A stretch of 64,000 nt of DNA from Flavitalea plasmicola (GCF_030546645.1 NZ_JAUOTO010000007.1:124001-188000), one strand, 5' to 3'; shown: positions 9,712-18,253, counted from the stretch's first letter. Notes: generated from the sequence alone by a model not told the origin. Translations and numbers: made by a program.

Positions 9712-10080
9712 TCAGCCCAGGGAAGGAGGACCCCGAAGCGGGAAATTACCAATGAACTGCCGGATGCAGCCGCCCGGTAAAAAGGGAGAATAATGATGTT
9801 GACAATACGTGAAATCCGGATGAAGAACGAGGGGAAAGTCAGCCACAATAGCTTCGCTAAGCAAAGACTTGCCATGCCGCTTCTCGCCATGTCTTGTATG
9901 ATCGGAAGGCTGACCCTGCGCCAGCAGTGATATAAAATGCTGCGGTTGCCGGGAGACATGCAGGGACGAACGCCAGGACTGGGCCGGCGGCAGGTCATGA
10001 ACAGGCGGTTGCGCGCTCTTTACAAAGCCCGCTATCAGCACCAGCAATGCTATGATCAAAGTATTCCTGCCTGCTCTCAT
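9712..10080 (-). CDS. Small exported hypothetical protein upstream of efflux operon
   Basis: Not recognised. The frame codes for 122 residues starting MRAGRNTLIIALLVLIAGFV, a convincing signal peptide with a cleavage site near KSA-QP. The mature part is short, unusually rich in His (11 or so) and has two Cys (TYCQHHYSPFLPGGC), ending in a Pro-rich FPLRGPPSLG tail. It is transcribed in the same direction as, and 83 bp before, the tolC-pump-adaptor operon, so it could be a periplasmic metal- or substrate-binding accessory. That is inference. The signal peptide is the main reason to call it real; overlapping open frames on the same strand look like noise. Confidence 0.5.
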   Translation of the reverse strand: MRAGRNTLIIALLVLIAGFVKSAQPPVHDLPPAQSWRSSLHVSRQPQHFISLLAQGQPSDHTRHGEKRHGKSLLSEAIVADFPLVLHPDFTYCQHHYSPFLPGGCIRQFIGNFPLRGPPSLG

Positions 10081-10118
10081 TGAACAGCTAAGATAGAAAA
10101 TATTACGTTAAGGCGTAG

Positions 10119-10412
10119 TTATTCCTCGTCGTCTTCCTCGAACTCAAAATATTCCTGCTGTTCTTCAGTCGCCGGCTCTTCGTACAGCGCCTGGAACTTT
10201 TCAGCCGTCTCCTGGTCAAACTCTTCCACCAGTTTGAAGACCGCCTCATCCTTATATTGAAAAAAATCTTCGGCCTGTGGCAGATAGCTGCGCAGTAGCA
10301 CCGCCTCTTTAGTAGTAAGGAGCACCGATATCAGCTCGATATCGGATTCATCATCTACCTGGATCAGGTAATAGGTGTTGGGCTTGAGATCTCCGAAAGT
10401 GGCCATGATCAT
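10119..10412 (-). CDS. Small acidic hypothetical protein
   Basis: A 97-residue cytoplasmic protein of unknown function (MIMATFGDLKPNTYYLIQVD onward). A second ATG two codons in (10406) is an equally good start. The N-terminal two thirds look like a small folded domain with alternating hydrophobic residues (IELISVLLTTKEAVLLRSYL). The C-terminal 25 residues are almost entirely acidic and end EFEEDDEE. No signal peptide, Cys or known motif. It follows the histone-like gene at 10600 on the same strand, with a strong hairpin between them, so it probably has its own promoter. Confidence 0.65.
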   Translation of the reverse strand: MIMATFGDLKPNTYYLIQVDDESDIELISVLLTTKEAVLLRSYLPQAEDFFQYKDEAVFKLVEEFDQETAEKFQALYEEPATEEQQEYFEFEEDDEE

Positions 10413-10550
10413 TCGTTTTAGTCGGTAAAAGTCTTTTATTAATGTTATCGCACCATAAATTCTCTGAAAACATTTTGTTAGGTCTGTGACTCACCTGCGA
10501 TGCCGAAAAAATCGTGCCTGGTTGAATGTAGGTTGGACTATAAAAAGGAG

Positions 10551-10574
10551 CGTCCCGGCACAGATGCCGGGACG
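10551..10574 (-). terminator. Strong hairpin after the histone-like gene
   Basis: CGTCCCGGCA (10551-10560) and TGCCGGGACG (10565-10574) form a perfect 10-bp GC-rich stem with a 4-nt loop, 25 bp past the stop codon of the gene at 10600. In the minus direction it is followed by CTCCTTTTTATAG, which contains a T-run. It fits an intrinsic terminator. Confidence 0.8.
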
Positions 10575-10599
10575 TGTGCGCAAATGGTTGGTCGTTGGA

Positions 10600-10854
10600 T
10601 TATTTCTTTGCTTTTACCTTTGCAGTTTTTTGACGGGTCTTTTTTGCCACCGTTTTCTTCGTGCGCTTTTTCTTGCTGATCTTCAACAGATCACGACTGA
10701 TGAGCTTGCTGACATTCTTTACATGGGTAGCCAGTTTTTTTTCACCTAATTCCTGCTTGTAATCAGCCAGGGCGCCTGTCAACTTTTCCACGATCTCCTT
10801 CCGGACCTGCTTTTTCTTCGGGATAGCTACGGCTTCTGTCTCTTGATGACTCAT
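10600..10854 (-). CDS. Small lysine-rich histone-like protein
   Basis: An 84-residue protein with an amphipathic helical front (residues 15-55, RKEIVEKLTGALADYKQELG) and a C-terminal tail of about 28 residues made almost only of Lys, Arg, Thr and Ala (KKKRTKKTVAKKTRQKTAKV). Such a tail resembles histone H1-type bacterial DNA-binding proteins (Hc1/AlgP style). The function is inferred from composition only: it may bind DNA or RNA. It is a monocistronic gene bounded by a strong terminator. Tail composition makes homology hard to judge. Confidence 0.75.
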   Translation of the reverse strand: MSHQETEAVAIPKKKQVRKEIVEKLTGALADYKQELGEKKLATHVKNVSKLISRDLLKISKKKRTKKTVAKKTRQKTAKVKAKK

Positions 10855-11010
10855 ACGAATAACGTTTTTTGATAATAAAAAGATAACTTAAAATTAATAT
10901 TAAAACCACAGACCCAATGTTAAGTTTTCTTCCCTGCAGCCTTTCCTGCTGACATAATGCTGTCACTTACGGGTGTTTACTTTGTCTGACAAACCAAAAA
11001 AAACTACACC

Positions 11011-11511
11011 ATGTCCACCGTCCGGATGTTACTGAAAGAAATGGAGCAGGAAGCCCTTACTACCCGCAAAATGCTGGAACGTGTCCCCTCCCATTACTTT
11101 GACTGGCAACCACATAAGAAAAGCATGACCCTGCAGCGCCTGGCCACTCATGTAGCCGAGCTACCCTCCTGGGTGGAAATGGCCGTGATCACAGACGAGC
11201 TGGACTTTGCCCATAATGCCTATGCCCCTGAAGTGGTGGAAGATACCGCCGCTTTGATGGAATATTTCGAGCGCAATCTCGCCAGAGGCCGGGAAAGCCT
11301 TGCCAAGGCCTCCGAAAGCACCCTGTCAGAGAATTGGACGCTCCGCAACGGGGACCAGGTCTACCAGGTATCCAGCAAGGGAGAGGTCATCCGCATGGCC
11401 TACAACCAGATCGTGCACCACAGAGCCCAGCTGGGCGTATTTCTCCGGCTGCTGGATGTGCCCATCCCTGGCAGCTACGGCCCCAGCGCCGATGAAGCGG
11501 AATTCATGTAA
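11011..11511 (+). CDS. DinB family protein
   Basis: A 166-residue four-helix-bundle protein of the DinB/YfiT-like superfamily. These are putative metal-dependent enzymes, some of which are thiol transferases. Features include LLKEMEQEALTTRKMLERVP at the start, HVAELPSW carrying the first metal-ligand His near residue 45, and a late HHRAQLGVFLRLLDVPIPGS stretch carrying the others. Length is normal. Single gene, convergent with the epoxide-hydrolase-like gene at 11545 (33 bp apart). The specific reaction is unknown. Confidence 0.9.
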   Translation: MSTVRMLLKEMEQEALTTRKMLERVPSHYFDWQPHKKSMTLQRLATHVAELPSWVEMAVITDELDFAHNAYAPEVVEDTAALMEYFERNLARGRESLAKASESTLSENWTLRNGDQVYQVSSKGEVIRMAYNQIVHHRAQLGVFLRLLDVPIPGSYGPSADEAEFM

Positions 11512-11544
11512 GTGAAAAAGGCGGGCAGATGATCGGAGACCCGA

Positions 11545-12696
11545 TCAGGTTTGAAGCTCCACCTGGGCAGGTATACCCAGCTTTTTAGCAAACTGCATGA
11601 TATCGTCCGCCAGCAGGATCGGCCTTTCCATGGCTGCGAAGTGACCGCCCTCCGGCATATTGGTCCATTGCTGTATGTTGAAGATGCGCTCAGCATACTC
11701 TTTCGGAGCAGGCACCATATCCTTGGGAAAGATGGCGACGGCTGTAGGAATGCTTATCCTGCTTCCGGCTCCCTTGTTCTTCAGCATGTCCCGCATCGCC
11801 TCGTAATACATCCTGAAAGCCGAGCCCGCCGTTTGCGTGACCCAGTAGATCGTCAGGTTCGTAAGCAATTCATTCTTGGTAAAGCTGTTTTCCAGCTGCC
11901 CTTTGGTATCGCTCCAGGCGTAAAATTTCTCGATGATCCAGCTTGCCAGCCCGATGGGAGAATCATTGACCGCATACGCGAGCGTCTGCGGCTTCGTGCT
12001 CTGAAGGATAGCATAGCCTCCTTCTGTCATCTGCCACTGCTGGCCGGCCTGCATATATTTTTTCTCTGCCTCCGAGAGGTCTTCCGCCTTCATCGTAAAA
12101 AGATGATGGTAAGGTACATCTGTCAGGTGGATACCCAGCAACGCCTCCGGATGATGGACGGCCAGCTGTTCGGCGATGCTGCTGCCCCAGTCCCCGCCAT
12201 GGGCGATGAATTGCCTATACCCCAGCTCATCGGTCATCAGTTGGGCAAAAAGGTCGGCCACCAGCTCGGGATTCATACCCGGTTGTTTTGGCCTGTCGGA
12301 AAAGCCAAATCCGGGAATGGAGGGCACCACCACGTCAAAGCCCGCCGCCGTCAACAAAGGGATGACCTTTAAAAAACGGATAAAACAGTCCGGGTAGCCA
12401 TGTGTCAGCAGGATCGGAGTTGTTCGGCGCCCCTTCCCCTTGTGATGGATGAAATGAATGCCAAAGCCGCCGATATCCGCCCGGAAATGAGAGAAGGTGT
12501 TCAGGTAATCCTGTTGTTCATACCAGTCGAAGCCATGTCCCCAGTGCGTACAAAGCTCGTATAAGTACTCTTTATTGGTGCCGTACGCCCAGCCGCTGTC
12601 TTCTATTTCATCTGGCCAACGGGCTCTCCCCAGGCGTTCTCTCAGATCATCAATAACGAAGGGAGAGATGGAAATGTGGAATTTTTGTATTGACAT
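11545..12696 (-). CDS. Epoxide hydrolase-like alpha/beta hydrolase
   Basis: A 383-residue protein with the N-terminal epoxide-hydrolase cap-lid domain (FVIDDLRERLGRARWPDEIE, then GWAYG and HWGHGFDWYEQQDYLN) and an alpha/beta hydrolase core. HGYPDCFIRFLKVIPLL replaces the usual HGWPGS oxyanion motif. The nucleophile elbow is AHGGDWGSSIAEQLA with Asp as nucleophile, as in epoxide hydrolases. The catalytic His is in PEGGHFAAMERP near the end. It is cytoplasmic with no signal peptide. Substrate unknown; a role in opening xenobiotic or lipid epoxides is the family expectation. The Trp-to-Tyr and Gly-to-Asp changes in the oxyanion motif are worth noting. Confidence 0.88.
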   Translation of the reverse strand: MSIQKFHISISPFVIDDLRERLGRARWPDEIEDSGWAYGTNKEYLYELCTHWGHGFDWYEQQDYLNTFSHFRADIGGFGIHFIHHKGKGRRTTPILLTHGYPDCFIRFLKVIPLLTAAGFDVVVPSIPGFGFSDRPKQPGMNPELVADLFAQLMTDELGYRQFIAHGGDWGSSIAEQLAVHHPEALLGIHLTDVPYHHLFTMKAEDLSEAEKKYMQAGQQWQMTEGGYAILQSTKPQTLAYAVNDSPIGLASWIIEKFYAWSDTKGQLENSFTKNELLTNLTIYWVTQTAGSAFRMYYEAMRDMLKNKGAGSRISIPTAVAIFPKDMVPAPKEYAERIFNIQQWTNMPEGGHFAAMERPILLADDIMQFAKKLGIPAQVELQT

Positions 12697-12750
12697 AGCG
12701 GTCCTTTAAATGCCGTATGCAAAAAACAGACCACCCGTGGCAGCGGAAGA

Positions 12751-14418
12751 TCAACGACTAACGCGCATCAGCTCAAACCATTCCAGGCTGTGCTCCCGCG
12801 TGCGGTGATCCAGGAACGCCCCCGAAAGCTGGCTTACATGAAAGTTGGGGAACCGCTGCAGCCTGTCAACATGATATCCCTCACGTAAAAGAGTATCTGA
12901 AAATGCCGGCCTGGCGAAGAAAAGCGCCTGCCCCCCGGCCAACAGGGCGGGCAGGCTGTCCAGCGGCATCCGCCGGACGGGACAGGGTGCGTAAAATTCG
13001 ATGGAATAATTTTCCGGCGCCTTTTCCGGCATGTAGAGGATATTACAGGAAGGGAGCTGATGCCGCAGATAGTCCCCCGCAACCATGCCAGCCTGGTAGC
13101 GCAGCATCGTCGGGTACAGGCAACAATTAATGAACAGGAAGGCCAGCAGCGCCATCCAGTAGCTGCGCCCCACAGCCGACGTCAGTGGATTGCCCCGGAA
13201 CCAATAGAAAGGAAAGATCGACAGCCCCGAAAAAACCAGCAGAACATATAGCCATCCGTAAAAATGGAACAGCCAGCAAAGCAAAAACACCATGGCAGGC
13301 AATAGGAAAACGATGGCCCCCTGGACCACGGTAATGACCCGGACAGCGACCCGGCGCCGGATACGATAAAGGTAGGATGCCGTCAATATCGCAAAAAAGG
13401 GAAAGAGAATATTCAGATAGTGCGGCAGCTGGAAACGGGAAAGCGAGAACATACCAAAGCTGATGAGGGCGCCGGCCAGGAACATCCGATCGCCCGAAAC
13501 AGCTCGGCGGGTGAAGCCCCGGAACACGGAAGCATACAACAACAATGACCAGGGCAGAAAAGCCCAGAGCAATGTATGAAAATAGAAAAAAGGATCTCCG
13601 TTGCCCTTGATAGGACCTGTATTAAAAAATCGTCCGAATTGACTGTCCCAGAAGAAAAAACGAATGCCGGACACGCCCGTTCGGCCAAACACCTGCTTCT
13701 CCGGGTGCAGATCGAACTGGACATAAAGACAATATAATTCCGGAAGGATGAAAACACCCGTCAGCAGCAGCGCGATCCACCAGCGGACGTTGCGGAACTG
13801 CGCCCAATCTTTACTTATTATCCAGTCCAGGACTAAGCCACCACCAATGGTCACCAATACAAACGGGCCCTTGGTCATCATGGCGCAGGCTGTCAGCAAG
13901 CTCCCGGCGACCAGGTGCCAACCCGGCCTCACCCTGGAGGCCTTATAGAAATGATAGACAGCGCCGATCACCAGCGCCGTGAGGTAAGGCTCTGCCCTTA
14001 CGTCATTGTTGGAGATCACCAGGTGCGCCGCCGAGACATACAGGAGCACGGACAGCTGCGCAACGGCCCTTCCATAGTTATCCTTTGCCAGACGATAAAC
14101 ATATCCCCCTCCCGCAGCCCAGAACAGCAGGGCCGGTAATTTATAAGCAAAGCTGTTGATACCGAAAATGCGAAAGCTGATGGCCGCCAGCCAGAAAGGG
14201 AAATGGGGTTTGTCCAGCCAGTCCCTTCCTTCGACACGGAGATGTATGAAGTCGCCTGTTTCGGCAATGGTGCGGGCGATCATCGCATACAGCGCGCCAT
14301 CGGGTTCTATGATGCGTATGAACAACCCACTGGCATTGACAAGTATGCCAGGCGCCAATAGCAGGAGAAACCATTTGTTCAGCCACGCTTCCCAGGGGGA
14401 GCTATTTGGATCGATCAT
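12751..14418 (-). CDS. GT39-type integral-membrane glycosyltransferase (ArnT-like)
   Basis: A 555-residue polytopic protein of the dolichyl-phosphate-mannose/ArnT glycosyltransferase superfamily, which moves a sugar from a polyprenyl-phosphate donor onto lipid or protein at the periplasmic face. The first periplasmic loop has the family signature (EPDGALYAMIARTIAETGDF, then GRDWLDKPHFPFWLAA). About 11 hydrophobic helices follow and a C-terminal periplasmic domain begins near residue 440. The ATG at 14418 overlaps the stop codon of the upstream PAP2 gene in a TGATG arrangement, so the two are translationally coupled. With a PAP2 phosphatase beside it, a role in polyprenyl-phosphate-linked envelope modification is plausible. 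The sugar and acceptor are unknown. Confidence 0.87.
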   Translation of the reverse strand: MIDPNSSPWEAWLNKWFLLLLAPGILVNASGLFIRIIEPDGALYAMIARTIAETGDFIHLRVEGRDWLDKPHFPFWLAAISFRIFGINSFAYKLPALLFWAAGGGYVYRLAKDNYGRAVAQLSVLLYVSAAHLVISNNDVRAEPYLTALVIGAVYHFYKASRVRPGWHLVAGSLLTACAMMTKGPFVLVTIGGGLVLDWIISKDWAQFRNVRWWIALLLTGVFILPELYCLYVQFDLHPEKQVFGRTGVSGIRFFFWDSQFGRFFNTGPIKGNGDPFFYFHTLLWAFLPWSLLLYASVFRGFTRRAVSGDRMFLAGALISFGMFSLSRFQLPHYLNILFPFFAILTASYLYRIRRRVAVRVITVVQGAIVFLLPAMVFLLCWLFHFYGWLYVLLVFSGLSIFPFYWFRGNPLTSAVGRSYWMALLAFLFINCCLYPTMLRYQAGMVAGDYLRHQLPSCNILYMPEKAPENYSIEFYAPCPVRRMPLDSLPALLAGGQALFFARPAFSDTLLREGYHVDRLQRFPNFHVSQLSGAFLDHRTREHSLEWFELMRVSR

Positions 14419-15140
14419 CAATTTGTGTTGCCGGCTTCTTTTTTAAACCATCCGATAAAGTTATACCGTCCCTCACTATTTCTGGCCCACACGTAGTTGA
14501 AGATACGGGATATACCAACGCCGGTAAGCCACCCGGTGCCGGCCCCTGCCAGCGTATCGAAAGGATAATGCTTACCTACATAGATCTGGGCATAGCAAAC
14601 TGCTGCCGCCCAGACATAAAGGCCCCACCATTTCTTCCCACCCGTTAATGTCCGGAAGACGGGTTTTCTGAAAAATTTACCCCGTCTTCCGGAAAGATCT
14701 AATGACTGTCCTTCGGACAACGAACCTCCGGTTCGTTCAATAGTACGTACGGCAAAATACCAGAAAGCAGCCAGGCCAAAATGATTGGCGGCATGCGAAG
14801 AAGGCATGGAATAAAGGCCCCCGCAATCCCCCAGTATCCTGATCGTCTGCGCCATATCAGGATCGTGACAGGGACGGAGCCGTTCGAAAAAAGGTTTCAT
14901 CACCTGGGCCGTAAGACTGTCCGTAATAGCAAAGGTCAATAAGCTCAGCAGGATGAAAGGCAATGCCTGCTGCCGGACATACCGCAGGGAATAATACAGC
15001 ATGAAGACATAGAAGGGTATCCAGGTATACGGATCACGCAGGATCGGCGCCACCCGGTCCAGCACCGCATGATCCGAGTCATGCTGGATCAGCGTGAATA
15101 AAATTTTATCGATATGATCCAGCCATTCAGGGAAGTTCAT
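14418..15140 (-). CDS. PAP2 family phosphatase with an internal palindrome-derived insertion
   Basis: A 240-residue membrane phosphatase of the PAP2 (lipid phosphatase/undecaprenyl-diphosphatase-like) superfamily. The three signature blocks are present: KPFFERLRP, MPSSHAANHFGLA and QIYVGKHYPFDTLAGA, carrying the catalytic Arg and two His. Between blocks 2 and 3, after FWYFAVRTIE, lie about 33 extra residues (RTGGSLSEGQSLDLSGRRGK onward to VFRTLTGG) encoded by a cluster of palindromes at 14651-14738; without them the protein would be near the usual 200-210 residues. The insertion keeps the frame and both flanking motifs. First gene of a two-gene unit with the GT39 gene. Confidence 0.9.
   Translation of the reverse strand: MNFPEWLDHIDKILFTLIQHDSDHAVLDRVAPILRDPYTWIPFYVFMLYYSLRYVRQQALPFILLSLLTFAITDSLTAQVMKPFFERLRPCHDPDMAQTIRILGDCGGLYSMPSSHAANHFGLAAFWYFAVRTIERTGGSLSEGQSLDLSGRRGKFFRKPVFRTLTGGKKWWGLYVWAAAVCYAQIYVGKHYPFDTLAGAGTGWLTGVGISRIFNYVWARNSEGRYNFIGWFKKEAGNTN
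14651..14738. repeat. Palindrome cluster inserted in frame in the PAP2 gene
   Basis: Three inverted repeats lie side by side within coding sequence: a perfect 13-bp pair TCCGGAAGACGGG / CCCGTCTTCCGGA (14651-14663 and 14681-14693, 17-nt loop), TGTCC-TTC-GGACA (14707-14719) and AACGAACC-TCC-GGTTCGTT (14719-14737). The last 20-mer, AACGAACCTCCGGTTCGTTC, recurs exactly in the intergenic region at 37772-37791, which argues that this is a dispersed repeat and not ordinary protein-coding sequence. Confidence 0.75.
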
Positions 15141-15298
15141 GGGCGCCGATTTTATCTAAAACTAATATCCCAATATAACCGCTGGATTGCCGGTGCATTA
15201 TTGTTCCGTTAAAAAAAGCGTGGATGCGGTAATAAAGACTTAATCTTCCGTTAAACATGCGGTCATACGCCGGGTTTACCTTTAATAAACCCATTATC

Positions 15299-16531
15299 AT
15301 GAGATCCTTCACACCCTTTTTGATAGCATTTTTGTTCATTTCCACGGGCGCCGGCGCGCAATCTCCGGAGAGAGGATCATCACGGCATCTTTTTGTCATC
15401 ACCATCGACGGGGTCAGATGGAAGGAAATATTCGAGGGCGCCGATCCCCAGCTGGTCTCCAATACTGACTATGTACAGGATACAGCCCTGACGCGGGAGC
15501 TCTACTGGGACACCACAGCAGACCTCCGCAAACACAGGCTTCTGCCATTCTTCTGGAATACAATTGCAAAAAAAGGGTGTCTATATGGCAACCGGACTTT
15601 TGATAATAAGGTTAATGTGAAGAACTTCTATAAGATCTCCTATCCAGGCTACAATGAGATCTTCACAGGACATACGGACGCCTTTATCAGCCCCAACCTG
15701 GCCATCAATAATAAGAACACGAACGTGCTGGAATATCTCAATGGTACAAAAGAATATCATGGAAAAGTGGCCGTTTTCACTTCCTGGAGCGTTTTCCCCT
15801 ATATTTTGAATGAATCCCGCAACGGTTTGCCTATCAACAGTGGCTATGAAAAGCTTCAGGAAGAGGATGATCCGGAAGCAGGGCTGATCGACAGCGTGCA
15901 GGGAAGCATGCCTGCGTCGCATACCCGGCACGACCAGCTCACCTGGCTCACTGCAAGGGAATATGTCCGGCAGCATCATCCTTCTGTCGTATTCATTGGC
16001 CTGGGGGAGACCGACGAATGCGCCCATGCCGGAAGATATGACCTCTACCTGCAGCATATCGCCGATGCGGACAGGATGATAGCCGAATTATGGTATGCCG
16101 TCCAGACCGACCCCTTTTATAAGGATAGCACCACTTTCCTCATTACCACCGACCATGGCAGGGGACGGAAGCCCAATAAATGGACCACGCATGGGTTCTG
16201 GGCAAAAGGGTCGGGGGACATCTGGCTGGCAATGGTGGGACCGGATATAGCCCCGGAAGGTGAGCTGAGGGGCGGCGGACAGGTCTATCAGCGACAGCTG
16301 GCGGCCACCATGGCTTCCCTGCTGGGAGATCCCCCGGGAAAAGGACATCCGCCGGGCAGTCCGATCGTCCCTCCCCATCCATTGGAAACCGATAACTTAA
16401 CACAAAAGCTTTATTCAAAACGGTTAAATAGCCCTATTTTCGCCCCAAATTTCGCTGCATGGGCTTTAACTCAATCGTTCAACTCTTTACCCCTAAAGAC
16501 CGTGTCTTCTATTCCCTTTTCGAAGAAGTAG
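15299..16531 (+). CDS. Secreted alkaline phosphatase/phosphodiesterase-superfamily protein with read-through C-terminus
   Basis: A 410-residue exported protein of the alkaline phosphatase/sulfatase superfamily. The start at 15299 gives a signal peptide (MRSFTPFLIAFLFISTGAGA-QS); in-frame codons further upstream do not. Metal-site motifs are FVITIDGVRWKEIFEG (first Asp), a family-like NKVNVKNFYKISYPGYNEIFTG, GLGETDECAHAGRYDLYLQH and TTDHGRGRKPNKWTTHGFWA. The expected end is near GKGHPPGSPI. The frame runs on for about 45 residues of uncharacteristic sequence and overlaps the first 73 bp of the DUF47 gene at 16459 in another frame. Either the original stop was lost or the overlap is natural. 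Substrate unknown. Confidence 0.85.
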   Translation: MRSFTPFLIAFLFISTGAGAQSPERGSSRHLFVITIDGVRWKEIFEGADPQLVSNTDYVQDTALTRELYWDTTADLRKHRLLPFFWNTIAKKGCLYGNRTFDNKVNVKNFYKISYPGYNEIFTGHTDAFISPNLAINNKNTNVLEYLNGTKEYHGKVAVFTSWSVFPYILNESRNGLPINSGYEKLQEEDDPEAGLIDSVQGSMPASHTRHDQLTWLTAREYVRQHHPSVVFIGLGETDECAHAGRYDLYLQHIADADRMIAELWYAVQTDPFYKDSTTFLITTDHGRGRKPNKWTTHGFWAKGSGDIWLAMVGPDIAPEGELRGGGQVYQRQLAATMASLLGDPPGKGHPPGSPIVPPHPLETDNLTQKLYSKRLNSPIFAPNFAAWALTQSFNSLPLKTVSSIPFSKK

Positions 16532-17106
16532 CAGAGGGCGTAGGAAGAATGGGGAAACTGATCAAAGAAGTAGTAGCCGAGCCTGATTTTGACAAACGGG
16601 CGGCCATCATCTCCCAGGTGGAAGACCAGGAACACGTCAATGATGATCTTACACACCGCGTATTCACCGAGCTGGGCAGGAACTTTATTACGCCTTTCGA
16701 CCGGGAGGACATCCACTATCTCGCCAGCTCGCTGGATGATATCTGCGATTATATTTACGCCACCACCAAAAAGATCAATTTCTACAAGGTCAACCCCAAT
16801 GACACAGGCATCCAGAAAATGGCCGACCTGATCGAGCAGGGTACGGCTCAGATCCGGATTGCCGTCCGGGAGCTCCGCAATATGCGCGATATGCGCAAGA
16901 TCACCGATGCGCTGGTAAAGGTCAACAGCATCGAGAACCAGGCCGATGACATTTTCGATCTCAGCATCGAACGCCTGTTCGAGACGGAGCCCGATGCCAA
17001 GGAAGTGATCAAGAAAAGGGAGATCTACCAGGTAATGGAGATCGTTACAGATAAATGCGAGGATGCTGCCAACGTAATAGAGTCCATCATTATTAAATAC
17101 GCCTGA
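16459..17106 (+). CDS. DUF47 / PhoU-like regulator of PiT transporter
   Basis: A 215-residue DUF47 protein, closely similar to the one at 3133 (shared TELGRNFITPFDREDIHYLA, KKINFYKVNPND, ETEPDAKEVIKKREIYQ). This copy has the classic arrangement: the PiT transporter starts 6 bp after its stop, so the two are co-transcribed and probably act together in low-affinity phosphate uptake. The start MGFNSIVQLF sits 73 bp inside the out-of-frame end of the upstream phosphatase gene. A TATTTTCG stretch about 20 bp before the start resembles the Bacteroidota -7 box with one mismatch. Confidence 0.92.
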   Translation: MGFNSIVQLFTPKDRVFYSLFEEVAEGVGRMGKLIKEVVAEPDFDKRAAIISQVEDQEHVNDDLTHRVFTELGRNFITPFDREDIHYLASSLDDICDYIYATTKKINFYKVNPNDTGIQKMADLIEQGTAQIRIAVRELRNMRDMRKITDALVKVNSIENQADDIFDLSIERLFETEPDAKEVIKKREIYQVMEIVTDKCEDAANVIESIIIKYA

Positions 17107-17112
17107 TAGGTT

Positions 17113-18153
17113 ATGAGCTTTCTGGTAATTATTATCATCCTTGCCCTGGTGTTCGACTATATCAATGGGTTCCATGACGCAGCCAATTCAATAGCAACCA
17201 TCGTCTCGACAAAGGTCCTCACCCCTTTTCAGGCAGTGCTCTGGGCTGCGGTTTTCAATTTTGCCGCTTTTTTCATCTCCCGCTATATTATTGGTGAGTT
17301 CAAGATCGGCAATACCATCGCCAGCTCCGTCAATCCCGGGTTCATCAACCTGGATGTCATCTTTTCCGGGCTGATAGCCGCCATCTGCTGGAACCTCCTT
17401 ACCTGGTGGTTCGGCATCCCTTCCAGCTCTTCCCACACGTTGCTGGGCGGCTTTATGGGCGCGGCATTGGCCCACGCGGGAGCCCTGTCCAGGGACGGGG
17501 TCAACGTCATCAACTATGCCAAGGTGATCCCTACGTTCCTTTTCATTTTCATGGCCCCTTTGATCGGCATGGTCGTCGCCTTTGTCATTACGCTCCTTAT
17601 TCTCAATATCTGCCGCCGGGCAAACCCCTACCGGGCCGATAATTGGTTCCGCAGGCTGCAGCTGGTGTCCTCAGGATTACTGAGCCTGGGTCATGGAGGA
17701 AATGACGCCCAGAAGGTCATGGGCATCATCGGGGCAGCCATGATCTATTATGAAAAGTCCAAAGGGCACGTGATGACTTTCACTCATTTTGTGGACGCGA
17801 ATATGTGGGTGCCGCTGGCAAGTTTTTCCGCCATTGCCCTGGGCACCATGAGTGGGGGTTGGAAGATCGTGAAGACCATGGGCACAAGGATCACGAAGGT
17901 CACCCCTTTGGAAGGCGTCGCCGCAGAAACGGCGGGCGCCGTCACCCTGTTCCTCACTGAAAAGCTGGGTATCCCGGTCAGCACCACCCATACCATCACA
18001 GGCTCCATCATCGGCGTCGGCGCTGTCCGCCGCCTGTCAGCAGTACGATGGGGCGTCACTATCAGCCTGCTCTGGGCCTGGATCCTCACCATCCCCGTCA
18101 GCGCCCTGCTGGCCGCCGTCGTTTATTTCATCCTTCGCCTGGTACACGGCTGA
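17113..18153 (+). CDS. Inorganic phosphate transporter, PiT family
   Basis: A 346-residue polytopic phosphate permease that uses a cation gradient. Both PiT signature repeats are present: GFHDAANSIATIVSTKVLTP near residue 20 and GHGGNDAQKVMGIIGAAMI in the second half. The two GIPSSSSHTLLGG and GIPVSTTHTITGSIIGVG motifs mark the inverted-repeat architecture. About 9-10 membrane helices are expected. Length is near the short bacterial form. It follows its DUF47 partner by 6 bp. No PhoB-type box could be recognised. Confidence 0.95.
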   Translation: MSFLVIIIILALVFDYINGFHDAANSIATIVSTKVLTPFQAVLWAAVFNFAAFFISRYIIGEFKIGNTIASSVNPGFINLDVIFSGLIAAICWNLLTWWFGIPSSSSHTLLGGFMGAALAHAGALSRDGVNVINYAKVIPTFLFIFMAPLIGMVVAFVITLLILNICRRANPYRADNWFRRLQLVSSGLLSLGHGGNDAQKVMGIIGAAMIYYEKSKGHVMTFTHFVDANMWVPLASFSAIALGTMSGGWKIVKTMGTRITKVTPLEGVAAETAGAVTLFLTEKLGIPVSTTHTITGSIIGVGAVRRLSAVRWGVTISLLWAWILTIPVSALLAAVVYFILRLVHG

Positions 18154-18253
18154 TAGCGCAAACGATTGAGCCAATGGACGAATTATTGATGGTGGGTTAA
18201 CAATTCTTTGCTATTTTCGGGGGATTATTTTAACCATCCCCAATTGAGGAACT

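Noticed and set aside
15581-16057. A 158-codon minus-strand frame opposite the secreted phosphatase
   Set aside because: The plus strand carries the metal-site motifs and a signal peptide. The reverse frame has no recognisable features.
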